This document shows, in pieces, positions 33,978 to 42,805 of a DNA stretch of 64,000 nucleotides. Numbering within the stretch: the first letter of the stretch is position 1; every line of letters starts with the position of its first letter. The position numbers and the translations under genes were made by a program. Source of the DNA: CAIWHR01 sp963788185 (lineage in GTDB: Bacteria; Pseudomonadota; Gammaproteobacteria; Burkholderiales; Casimicrobiaceae); NCBI GenBank assembly GCA_963788185.1, contig CAWBGE010000021.1, forward strand, positions 1 to 64,000, read 5' to 3'. Below the pieces are notes generated by a model that saw only the letters and a program-made list of their open reading frames with translations, was not told where the DNA came from and searched no databases.

Positions 33978-35858
33978 GTGAACGCACCCCAGGCCGAACT
34001 CCTGTTGCGGTCCGCCGCCGCGGCGATTGCGGCGAACGACCTCCCGGCCGCGATAGCGCTGTATGCGCAGGTCGTTTCGCTGGTGCCGAACCGGGCCGAT
34101 CTGCATTACAACCTGGGCGTCCTGCTCAAGGACCATGGCGCCCCGGATCGCGCCCAGCGCGCCTTCGCCGACGCGCAGCGCCTGCGCCCCGCGTGGCCCG
34201 CCCCGGCACTGGCCCTTGGCCACATCGCCTTCTCGCTCGAGCGTTTCGACGAAGCGCGGTTGCACTTCGAGCATGCGCTGGCGCTCGCGCCGGGGTCCAT
34301 CGAGGCGCTGTGCAATCTCGGGATGTCCGTCGACAAACTCGGACGACCCGAGGACGCGAGACCGCTGCTCGAACGCGCGCGGACGCTGGCACCGGGCGAC
34401 GAAACGATCTTTCTTGCCCTCCGGACGATCCTTTTGCGCGACCGCCCGGAAGACGCGCTCCAGGACCTGCTCCGGTTCGAGGCAATCGCGCAGGTCACTG
34501 CAAAGTTGATCGTGACGGCGTTGAGAGCGTCGAGACAGCTCGGGAACGACCGTCTGGAAAGGAAATACCTGAGCCTCGCGCTTTCGTTCCCATACGCCAG
34601 CGACGATGTCGAATCGCTGGCATCGGTCGTCGCGACGCTGCAGTATTTCGACGTTGCCATCGCCGACGTCCGCCGCCTGCTGCACAGGTACGACGAACTG
34701 CAGCAGGCGAGGCTCGGGGGCTGGGCACCGCTGCTACGCCCCCGGCGCGACACACGCGACCGGATACGCATCGGCTACCTGTCGGCGGACTTCCGCATCC
34801 ACGTGATGGGGCTGCTGATGTACGGCATCATCGGGCAGCACGACCGCTCTGTTTTCTCGGTGCGCGCCTACTCGCTGGTTCCTCGCGTCGACGAGGACGG
34901 CATGACCGAACACATCCGCGGCCTGGTCGACGGTTTCGTTTCGCTGGCCGGACAGGACGACCGCGCCGCCGCGGCCCGAATTGCCGACGACGATCTCGAC
35001 ATCCTGATCGACCTGATGGGACACACGGCGGGCGGCCGTCCCGGGCTGCTGCTGTACAAACCCGCGCCGGTCATCATTTCCCATCTTGGACTGCACGGGG
35101 CGATAGGACTGCGCCAGGTCGACTTCAAGCTGACGGATTCGCTCGCCGACACCGAGGCCGCCCCCGAATATTGCGTCGAAGCGCCGTTGCGTCTCGACGG
35201 CTGCGTCATGCCCTTCTTTCACGCGGTACCGGAGGGCGCGCCCCTTGCGACTCGTCGGCAACTGGGAATCGACGATTCGGCGATCGTCTTCGCTGCATTC
35301 GTCAACCTGCTGAAGCTGAGCCCGCACTGCCTTGCTCTCTGGCGCAGCATACTGGCAGCCGTCCCCGGCGCACGGCTGGCATTTTCGCCGACGCGCGATT
35401 CCGATCAGGCTGCTTTCGTCCGCCGCGCCACCGGGTTCGGCATCGCCGCCGAGCGTCTGGTCTTCATTCCGATGACCGGGCATGTGCCGACGGACCGCAC
35501 GCGGTATTCGATCGTCGACATCGCGCTGGACACCACGCCGTACACCGGCGGCGACACCACCGTCGCCGCGCTCGACTGCGGCATTCCCGTGGTGACGCTG
35601 CGAGGGGAACGGCAGGCGGAGCGGATGGGATACAGCCTGCTCGCGCATCTCGGCGTCACCGACACGGTCGCCGCGACGGACGACGAGTACATCGCCATCG
35701 CCTGCCGTCTCGCGACCGACGGCGACTACCGGGCATCGCTGTCGGCACGCATCCGCCATCGCGTCGAAACTTCGGGAATCGCCGACAAGGCGCTCTATGC
35801 GCGACGACTCGAGGACGCGTATCGGCAGGCGATCGCCATCGTCCAGGGCCACGCCTAG
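33978..35858 (+). CDS. TPR protein with GT41 (O-GlcNAc-transferase/SPINDLY-like) catalytic domain
   Basis: GTG 33978 gives 626 residues. Residues 1-230 are TPR-like (VPNRADLHYNLGVLLKDHG, SIEALCNLGMSVDKLG). Residues 260-620 are a GT41 domain: RIGYLSADFRIHVMG, DLDILIDLMGHTAGGRPG, PAPVIISHLGLHGAIGL, FAAFVNLLKLSP and DTTPYTGGDTTVAALDCGIPVV, the UDP-sugar site. Family members transfer GlcNAc or hexose to proteins in the cytoplasm, and many bacterial ones lie in glycan loci. Two more GT41 genes lie on the opposite strand just beyond. The substrate is unknown. Its TAG and the stop of the convergent gene share the bases CTAG. Confidence 0.85.
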   Translation: MNAPQAELLLRSAAAAIAANDLPAAIALYAQVVSLVPNRADLHYNLGVLLKDHGAPDRAQRAFADAQRLRPAWPAPALALGHIAFSLERFDEARLHFEHALALAPGSIEALCNLGMSVDKLGRPEDARPLLERARTLAPGDETIFLALRTILLRDRPEDALQDLLRFEAIAQVTAKLIVTALRASRQLGNDRLERKYLSLALSFPYASDDVESLASVVATLQYFDVAIADVRRLLHRYDELQQARLGGWAPLLRPRRDTRDRIRIGYLSADFRIHVMGLLMYGIIGQHDRSVFSVRAYSLVPRVDEDGMTEHIRGLVDGFVSLAGQDDRAAAARIADDDLDILIDLMGHTAGGRPGLLLYKPAPVIISHLGLHGAIGLRQVDFKLTDSLADTEAAPEYCVEAPLRLDGCVMPFFHAVPEGAPLATRRQLGIDDSAIVFAAFVNLLKLSPHCLALWRSILAAVPGARLAFSPTRDSDQAAFVRRATGFGIAAERLVFIPMTGHVPTDRTRYSIVDIALDTTPYTGGDTTVAALDCGIPVVTLRGERQAERMGYSLLAHLGVTDTVAATDDEYIAIACRLATDGDYRASLSARIRHRVETSGIADKALYARRLEDAYRQAIAIVQGHA

Positions 35859-36529
35859 CTTTTCCACTTTCCGATATACGCGTCGTATTTCTCGCGCCAG
35901 CGCGGGGCTCCGAACGTGCCGCCGCTCTGGTGGGTGAGACAGATCGGCCACGTCCCGAGGCGCAACCCCCGCTCCCGCGCGCGACGACAGAAATCCATGT
36001 CGTAGAAGTGAAAATCGAAGCGCGCGTCGAAGCGCACGTCTCTCTCGCGCAGTGTTGATTTCCTGGCTGCCAGGAAGACGCCGTCCAGAAGCTCGCACTC
36101 GGCGGGCGCCGATCCGAAGTACGACACCGGGCCGAAGGGATTCACACCGTGCGCGACACCGCCGCTGAGGTTCTCCGGTGCGTCCCAGCTGAGCGCCGCA
36201 TCGACGAACGGCCAGGCGGGCTGATTGGGCACCCGGCGGCGATTGCCCGCAACGCCGATCGCGTCGTAGGCCTCGAGTCCTTCCAGCACGCGATGGGCGA
36301 GAAAGAAATCGTCGATCCACACGTCGTCGTGAATGAACACCAGAATCCCCGAATCGTCATCGGCGGCGATGCGCTCGTTGAAGACCTCCGGAAGGCCGCG
36401 ATGATTTTCGTAAGCGATCCGCGGTACCAGCCGCGTGTCCCGCGCCAGGCGGCGCAGCGACCAGCCAAGCGCGGACTTCTTCCAGAAGTCCGATTCAGAG
36501 AACCGCGTTGCGCTGACGATCTCGATCAC
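35855..36529 (-). CDS. GT-A-fold glycosyltransferase-like protein (GT2 / StrF-like)
   Basis: The 224-residue protein has a shortened GT-A core: a start MIEIVSATRFSES, a DXD-like FIHDDVWIDD at residues 66-72, CELLDGVFLAARKSTL, and FDFHFYDMDFCRRARERGL with the acceptor-side ED/DMD element. This layout fits the Glyco_tranf_2_5 (StrF-like) group. It is shorter than ordinary GT2 proteins, lacking a C-terminal domain. It is the last gene of the long minus-strand operon, 33 bp after a secreted-protein gene. Catalytic activity is plausible but the sugar is unknown. Confidence 0.72.
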   Translation of the reverse strand: MIEIVSATRFSESDFWKKSALGWSLRRLARDTRLVPRIAYENHRGLPEVFNERIAADDDSGILVFIHDDVWIDDFFLAHRVLEGLEAYDAIGVAGNRRRVPNQPAWPFVDAALSWDAPENLSGGVAHGVNPFGPVSYFGSAPAECELLDGVFLAARKSTLRERDVRFDARFDFHFYDMDFCRRARERGLRLGTWPICLTHQSGGTFGAPRWREKYDAYIGKWKS

Positions 36530-36562
36530 GGCCCTATCCTCGATTTCCGCCGGCGTGACACT

Positions 36563-37279
36563 TCAACGCCACCATTGCCGAAAGTTGTAGACGCGCACGG
36601 TCCAGTCGTGGGTGCTGAACACCTCGACGAAGAACCATCCGCCGAGGCTGACCGGCGACGGATTGGCGTCGTCGCTCGCCGAATGCGACGCAAGGCGTTT
36701 CCATCCGCGGGGCTCCCGCCGGGAGATCGTGTAGCTGATCTCGCGCATCGGCTTCGCCCGCGAGTCGACGCGGTAGGCGATCGCGACGCGGTAACGCTCG
36801 CCGTTGCGCAACTCCGGCCCTTCTGTCCGCGAATGGATGCAATTGCCTCCCGCCCAGAAGCCTTCGATCACGATGGTGCCCGGTCGCCTGGTCGGCCCGC
36901 AGGCTGCACGCTTCGGATACTCGGTCACGTTGCCCAGGACGACGCCGCCGCCCTGCAGATCCGGGATCCCGTCGCCGTTGGCGTCGGACAGTCCGTCGCC
37001 GCGGAGCCCGATGGCGAAGTGCCCCTTGTTGCCGGGTCGAAAGTAATCGTCGCTCTCGAACTCGAATTCGAGATGGTGCGACGTCGTTCCCGGTGGTTGC
37101 GTGAGCCGCGCCGCCGAGTAGATCTGTCCGTCCCCGGAGCGGGTGGCCGATACCACCGATCGAACGCCGCCCCTGTTCGACAGCACGAAGTCCTCGGCCG
37201 CGGCGCTTGCGCAGGACGCCGCCGAAAGCCAGAGCAGCGTCGCGCAGCAAGCCGCCGCGCGGCGTGTGGCGGCCGTCAT
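36563..37279 (-). CDS. Secreted protein with possible lectin-like beta-sandwich
   Basis: The ATG at 37279 overlaps the upstream gene's stop (ATGA). The 238-residue product has a signal peptide (about 1-28, ending ASCASAAAE). The rest is a single beta-rich domain with HHLEFEFESDDYF, GHFAIGLRGDGLSDANGDG, an Asp-rich possible calcium loop, and WFFVEVFSTHDWTVRVYNF near the end. The pattern is like concanavalin-type jelly rolls that bind or cleave glycans, but no catalytic pair is obvious. It is the only exported protein inside the glycosyltransferase operon, so a role in binding the finished glycan is a guess. Confidence 0.65.
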   Translation of the reverse strand: MTAATRRAAACCATLLWLSAASCASAAAEDFVLSNRGGVRSVVSATRSGDGQIYSAARLTQPPGTTSHHLEFEFESDDYFRPGNKGHFAIGLRGDGLSDANGDGIPDLQGGGVVLGNVTEYPKRAACGPTRRPGTIVIEGFWAGGNCIHSRTEGPELRNGERYRVAIAYRVDSRAKPMREISYTISRREPRGWKRLASHSASDDANPSPVSLGGWFFVEVFSTHDWTVRVYNFRQWWR

Positions 37280-39412
37280 CCCGTGGCCGATGGCGCGGGC
37301 CGACGTCCGGCGGCGGCGAGCCAGTCGGCGAATGCCCGCACGGGCGCCGCGTCGCCGAAGATGCGATGCCGCGAGTCCAGAATGCGCGCGCGCAGCGCGC
37401 CGTGCCAATCCGGGTCGCGGGCCAGACGTGCCGCGACGCGAATGTAATCGTCGTCGTCATCGCATGTCAGGTCGTCGATGCCCAGCAAGTGCAGCATCGC
37501 CGCGCTCTGCCGCGCGCGCATCAATCGACCCGGCCGGGTCACCACCGGCAACCCGACGGCAAGCGCATCGAGCGTCGTGTTGCCCCCGGACCATCGGGTC
37601 GTGTCGAGCATCGCCGTGCAGACGCTGTTGATGCCGAGATAGTCGTCGTGACTGCATTGCGGCAGCCAGCGAACGCGCGAGTGCATGTCCACGCCGACGC
37701 GCCGACACGCCGCTTCCATTCGCGCCGCGAACCGCGCCGTGATTCTCGGGTGACGGCCGTGGAAGAGCACCAGGGTGGCATCGGGGACAGCGGCGAGCAC
37801 GCGGGCGTGGAGGGCGTCGTCGTCGGGATGAATCTTGAACAGCGACTGCGGACAAAGAAACAGCGGCCCGTCCGCAGGCAAGCCATACCGCGACCGATCA
37901 CCTGCAACGGGCAGGGCCGGAAGCGCATAGTCGGTTCCGATTCCCGGCAGGCGCACCAGGGTCTCGGTGTAGTGCCCGGCGCAGTCCGGGGGTTCCATCG
38001 CGGCGCAGGTGAGAAAGACATCGATCGATGCCTGGCCGGTGGTCACCGGATGACCCCAGGCCGCGCACTGGAGCGGTGCCAGGCGGACCGCCGCCAACGC
38101 GACGCAGTTCGCATCCATGCCGAGCTCCGGATACACGAGCACGTCCAGCTTGTCGCCGCCGATGACCGGGATCGCGCGTGACGGCGGCCAGCGGGGCATC
38201 TCGCGCATGACGTCGGCGCGCGCGCCGAGCCGCTTGCACAACGCATCGATCCCCGCCCCCAGGTGATAGACGTAGACCTCGAAGCGCTCGCGATCGAGTC
38301 CCGTGATCCAGCGCTCGAAATACCTCCCCACGGTACCGTCGCGGAAGAACGACGAAACGAAGCCGACCCGAAGCCGCCGGATGCCGGCCTGCGCGCCCGG
38401 GGCCTCGGCGCCGCCCGCGGCCGCAACGTCGAGCGACGCGACCAACCCGCGCACGATCGACGCATACCGCTGTTGCAGCGGCCGGTCGTTCTCGCCCTGA
38501 TAGGCCAGGAGAAAATTGCTCCAGGCAAGGCGATCGACGACCTGCGACGCGGTGAGCGCCTTCGCGTTTGCGCGCAGAATCGGCGCCAGTTCGTCCAGGC
38601 CGCGCGCAAACCCGGAACGCAGGTCGCCGATCGCGTCGGCGTCGTCCGCAATCATCGGCAGCGACAGATGCTTCCCCAGCCACGCGCGCAGCTCGGCCGG
38701 GTCGCGGCGCAGGGCCTCCGCATAGACGGACCGCGCATCGCCGAGCTCGTCGCGTTCGGACAGCACGCCCGCGAGCTGCAGGCAGGCTGCGGTTGCTTCC
38801 GGCGACCGCTTCGCGGCCGTCGCGAAATGGCGAGCCGCCTCGTCCAGTCGTCCCTGGTCGCGGCAGAGCCCGCCCAGGGCGAAGACGGCAGTCGACGAAT
38901 TGGAGTCCAGGCTCGCTGCCTTTTGCAGCGCCGCTTCCGCCGCGGGCGCATTGCCCAGATTCCGCAGGGCGGTCCCAAGGTTCGACCAGGCCAGCGTGTA
39001 ATCCGGCTTGCGCTCGACGGCCGCGCGAAACGCCGCGGCAGCGCCGCGAAGATCCCCCTGGGCGCTGAGGCAATTGCCGAGGTTGTTCCAGGCGCGAAAG
39101 TACCCGGGATCGGTGCCGAGCGCCCGGCGAAACGCCGCTTCGGCGGACTTCGTGTCGCCGTGCGAAACCGACACGATGCCAAGCTCGTTCCACAGCGCGG
39201 CATCCTGCGGCGACAAACTCACGGCCGACTGCAGGTCCTGTACCGCTGCAGACAGATCGCCCGCCATTTCGTAGGCTCGCGCGCGCAACCGCAACACGCC
39301 TGTACGCTCGACGGGGGTGGCAGTGGCTGCCTGCAACATGGACGATCGCCCGGGCGATTGCGGCCGCCGCATCGCCCTGATCGAGAAGCCGCTGGATGCC
39401 GGACGCATCCAT
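37276..39412 (-). CDS. TPR protein with GT41-type glycosyltransferase domain, frameshift near the start
   Basis: The main frame (to 37276) encodes about 690 residues with TPR repeats at its front (WNELGIVSVSHGDTKSAEAAF, WNNLGNCLSAQGDLRGAAAAF, WSNLGTALRNLGNAPAAEAAL). A GT41-like C-terminal half follows: RRLRVGFVSSFFRDGTVG, KLDVLVYPELGMDANC, LAPLQCAAWGHPVTTG, FLCPQSLFKIHP and DTTRWSGGNTTLDALAVGLPVV. The natural start is the ATG at 39412, in TGATG with the preceding stop; it opens MDASGIQRLLDQGDAAAAIA. That frame joins the main frame if one C is removed at 39340-39341. Otherwise translation would start at 39408 or ATG 39339. A UDP-sugar protein transferase is expected; the target is unknown. Confidence 0.8.
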
Positions 39413-41657
39413 CAGCCCGCATCCTTCGAAACGCGAATCTCCACCGCAGCCAGCCCCGCCAGCGACTCGGGGGCGCGCGCCTCGAGCGCGACGAGGTACG
39501 CATCCTCGAGTCGTTGCGTGTAGAGCCGCGCGTCCGCCAGCGCAGAGGTAGGCAGCCTGTCGCGAATGGCACGCCGGACCTCGTTCATGAAGCCGGCATC
39601 GTCGGCAAGCCGTACCGCGATCTCGACGTAATCACGTCCATTGCGCGCAACGGTGGTCTCGACGCCCAGATTCGCGAGTATCGAATAGGCGGTGCGCTCG
39701 CCATGCCGCTTGCCCAGCAGCGTCACGACCGGAACGCCCATGTCCAGCGCTTCCAGCGTGCCATTGGCGCCGCCGAATGGCAGCGGGTCGAGCACGACGT
39801 CGACCAGCGAATAGCGCGCCTGATTCTCCGCTTCGTTGCGCCCTTGCGGGAGAAAGACGATGCGATCGGGAGCAATGCCGGCCGCGGCAGCCAGCCGGGC
39901 ATACTGCGCGCGCAATTGCGCGTTGAGCGGCGAGAACGCAAGCTTCGCGCGCGGAACTCGCTGCAGGACTTCCCGCCACAGGCCAAGGCAGCGGCGGGAG
40001 AGTTTCAACGCGGTGATGAACGCCCCGATGACGAAGGCATCGCCGGCGATGCCGAACCGCTCCCGCTGGAACGGGTGATCCACTGCCGGCGCGATGTGCC
40101 GGTAGGGATAGACGCATCCGGCCATCGGCAGCAAGGTCTCGATCATGTCGGACTGGGTCTCCGGCACGTCGGCGAAGCGATCGGTGAGCTTGTAGTCGAC
40201 CGCGGACAGGCCGACGGTGCCGGCGCTCGCCACGTGCGTGATCTGCACGCGCGCGGGTTTGAAGGCGAGGATGCCGGGCCTGGAGCCGCGCGTATGCGTC
40301 GACAGGTCGACCAGGATGTCGAGATCGTCGGCGGCGATGCGCCGCGCCGCCTCCGCCTCCGGCAGTGCAGCGACGACGGCATAGTGATCGGCACGGCCGC
40401 GGAACTTCGCCGTCCATTCGTCTTCGTGTGTCGACAGCGAGTAGCAGAAGAGTTCGAACTTCGCCGGATCCGAGTGCTCGATCGCCGGCCACGACATCTT
40501 GCCCATCACGTGGTCGCGCAGGTCCGCCGACAGATATCCGATGCGCACGCGACCGGGCCGGCGCGACTCCGGCCGCGGCAGCGGCTCACCGTACACGCGC
40601 CGCGCCGCGGCATCGTAGGTCCGCGCAAACTTGTGGATCAGGTCGGTGTCGACGTCGAAGAACAGCAACAGGTAGAGGATCTCTTCGAGACAATCGACCA
40701 GCTCGAGTTCGTCCGCGGCGACGAACTGCTCCTGCCGCAGCCCTTCGAGGTAACGCCCGAGGCGCGCGAAGTCGGCCCGGTACTGGCAGGCTTCCAGCGC
40801 CTGCACCGCCAGCGGCAGCGCGTTGGGGCAGCGCGCCTCGAACCGCTCGAACGACGCCAGCCACTGATCGATGCGACCGGCGGCAAGCAGTGTTTCGCCC
40901 AGATTCTTGTGGGCCGCGACATGCGACGGATCGGCCCTCAGCACCGCTTCGTAGGCTGCGACCGCCGCATCGTGCGCGCTCTGCTCCTGGAACAGCACGC
41001 CGAGGTTGAAATGCGCCGCGACGAGGTCGGGACGGACGAAGAGCGCACGCTGGTATGCCCGCGCAGCCCCCGCAGAATCGCGCTGCATCTGCAATGCGAC
41101 GCCGTGGTTGTAGTGCGCTTCGCCATCGAGAGGATTGCGCGCCAGCGCCCGAACGAATGTGGCCGCAGCCGCCTCTCCATCGCGCAATGCGAGCTGCGCC
41201 ATTCCCAGCGCACACTCCAGTTCGAACCCGGCCTGACCGGCCGCAATGCCCCGCCGGCAGAGGTCGACGGCCGCAGCGGGATCGGCGCTGTCGATTGCCA
41301 GGCGCGCCGCAGCGACGACCGCACCCGCGTAGCGCGGCGCCGCCGCGATCGCCGCTTCGAAATGCGCCCTTGCGGCAGTCACTTCGCCCGCCTCCCGTGC
41401 AGCGATGCCGAGCAGGTAGTCGGCCGGCGCGAAGCCGGGCTGCTCGGCGAGCACTTCCGCGTACCCGGCGCGCGCTGCAGGCTTGTCGCCTCGCCCGTGC
41501 GCCGCGACGGCTGCGTTCCAGAGCGCCGACATCGCGGCAGCGTTGAGGCGGCTCGAAGCAGACGGTTCTGCGATTGCCGCGGATGCGACGAGCTGATCCA
41601 GCGCAGGATGCGTCGCCGGCACCGCGCTGTCGACGAGCGGCATCACATGGGCGTATC
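39412..41657 (-). CDS. C-terminal part of a large TPR-GT41 glycosyltransferase (frameshifted gene)
   Basis: This frame carries TPR repeats (WNAAVAAHGRGDKPAARAGY, HYNHGVALQMQRDSAGAARA, HFNLGVLFQEQSAHDAAVAA) and then a full GT41 domain. Its motifs are RIGYLSADLRDHVMG, DLDILVDLSTHTRGSRPG, PARVQITHVASAGTVGL, GAFITALKLSR and DPLPFGGANGTLEALDMGVPVV. It continues without a break the protein begun at 42805 once one base is removed near 41656. The stop TGA overlaps the ATG of the next GT41 gene. The full protein would be about 1,130 residues, among the longer members of this family. The open frame extends upstream to 42633 but reads as Arg-rich nonsense there. Confidence 0.8.
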
Positions 41658-42805
41658 GCGCGATCGACCAATGTCGCGATCTGCCGCGCCGGCCGCGCAG
41701 CGAGCAGCGGTCCGCCAGAAGCCGCAAGCCCGGCAAGATCGAGCAGGAGATCGGGATCCAGTGCCGCAATGCGGCGCGCGTCCTCGATGCCGGGCACCGC
41801 CGGCAGCGGCAGCACACGCAGCTCGCGCGCCGCGTCCGAGAGCGGCCAGTCGTCGGGCCAGCCCGCCGACCCCATGATCGCGACGACGACATCGCAGCGG
41901 CTCGCGTGGCGTGCCAATCCCTCGATCGTCGAGAGGTCGTCCATCGCCGCTGCGGCCAGGGCCATGACGCGCACGCGCACTCCCGCCGTGCGGCGCGGCC
42001 ACAACAGGGGAAGCGGTGAAGCGTGGGCACGAACGCAGAGTTCGCCGTGCAACGCACGCAACCTACCAGCCTGCGCATCATCGATGCTCGCGGCTGCGAG
42101 CGCGCTCCGGCGCAGCGCGTCACAGTCGTCCGGCGACCAGGCGCGGTCCACCGCCGACGCGCAAAATTCGGCTCCGAGCGTGGCCGCGCGCAACTCCGCG
42201 ACCCGCTCGAATACGTTGGCGAACAACGCCGCCGGCATGGCGGCGCGCAGATCCGGGTCGCGTGCCGCATCGACGAGCTGATCGCGCAACGCGATCGTCG
42301 CCGCAGGGACCGCGCGATCGAGCGAACGCGCCAGCGTGCCGGCAAAGGCAGGAACCGCAAGTATCGACGGCGCACGTCCGAGCGCCGCGCCCAGGACATC
42401 GGCTGCCGGCACGGGCGCGTCGGCAGACGCAGATTCGATCGCCAGCAACCACTCCGCAAGCGCGAGGCGCGCAACCGCATGGGGGTTCGCCGGCTCTGCC
42501 GCCAGTGCCGCCATCGCGGCTGCGCGCGCGGCGACGGCATTCCCCTGATCCGCATACGCGTCGACCAGCGCGCGTTGCGCCGGCAGGAACTCCGGCGCGA
42601 CGCTCGCCGCCTCGATCCACGCACCGGTCGCATCGGTCAAGCGCCCGAGCTGCAGCAGCACCTCACCCAGGTGGAAGTGAGCGTCCGGGAGATGCCGATC
42701 GCAGCGGATCGCGCGGCGATAGCACAGCATCGCATCGACGACCCGGCCCTGAGCCTGATGCTCGCGCCCGCGGCCGAGCCATTGCAGATACTCGGCGCTT
42801 GCCAT
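41654..42805 (-). CDS. N-terminal part of the large TPR-GT41 gene (frameshifted)
   Basis: The start is the ATG at 42805, in TGATG with the stop of the GT2-GT4 gene. It opens MASAEYLQWLGRGREHQAQG and then has TPR-like repeats (HFHLGEVLLQLGRLTDATGA, LPAQRALVDAYADQGNAVAA). A later Rossmann-like segment (VRVRVMALAAAAMDDLSTIE, LDPDLLLDLAGLAASGG, ARQIATLVDRA) resembles part of a GT41 domain, perhaps a degenerate second catalytic lobe. The reading frame loses sense after LVDRAI near 41656, while the downstream frame resumes YAHVMPLVDSAV. Translation in this frame would run on to a stop at 40586. Confidence 0.75.

Noticed and set aside
38263..41877. 1,204-codon plus-strand open frame
   Set aside because: It runs antisense through two TPR-GT41 genes, is Arg-rich and has no domain.
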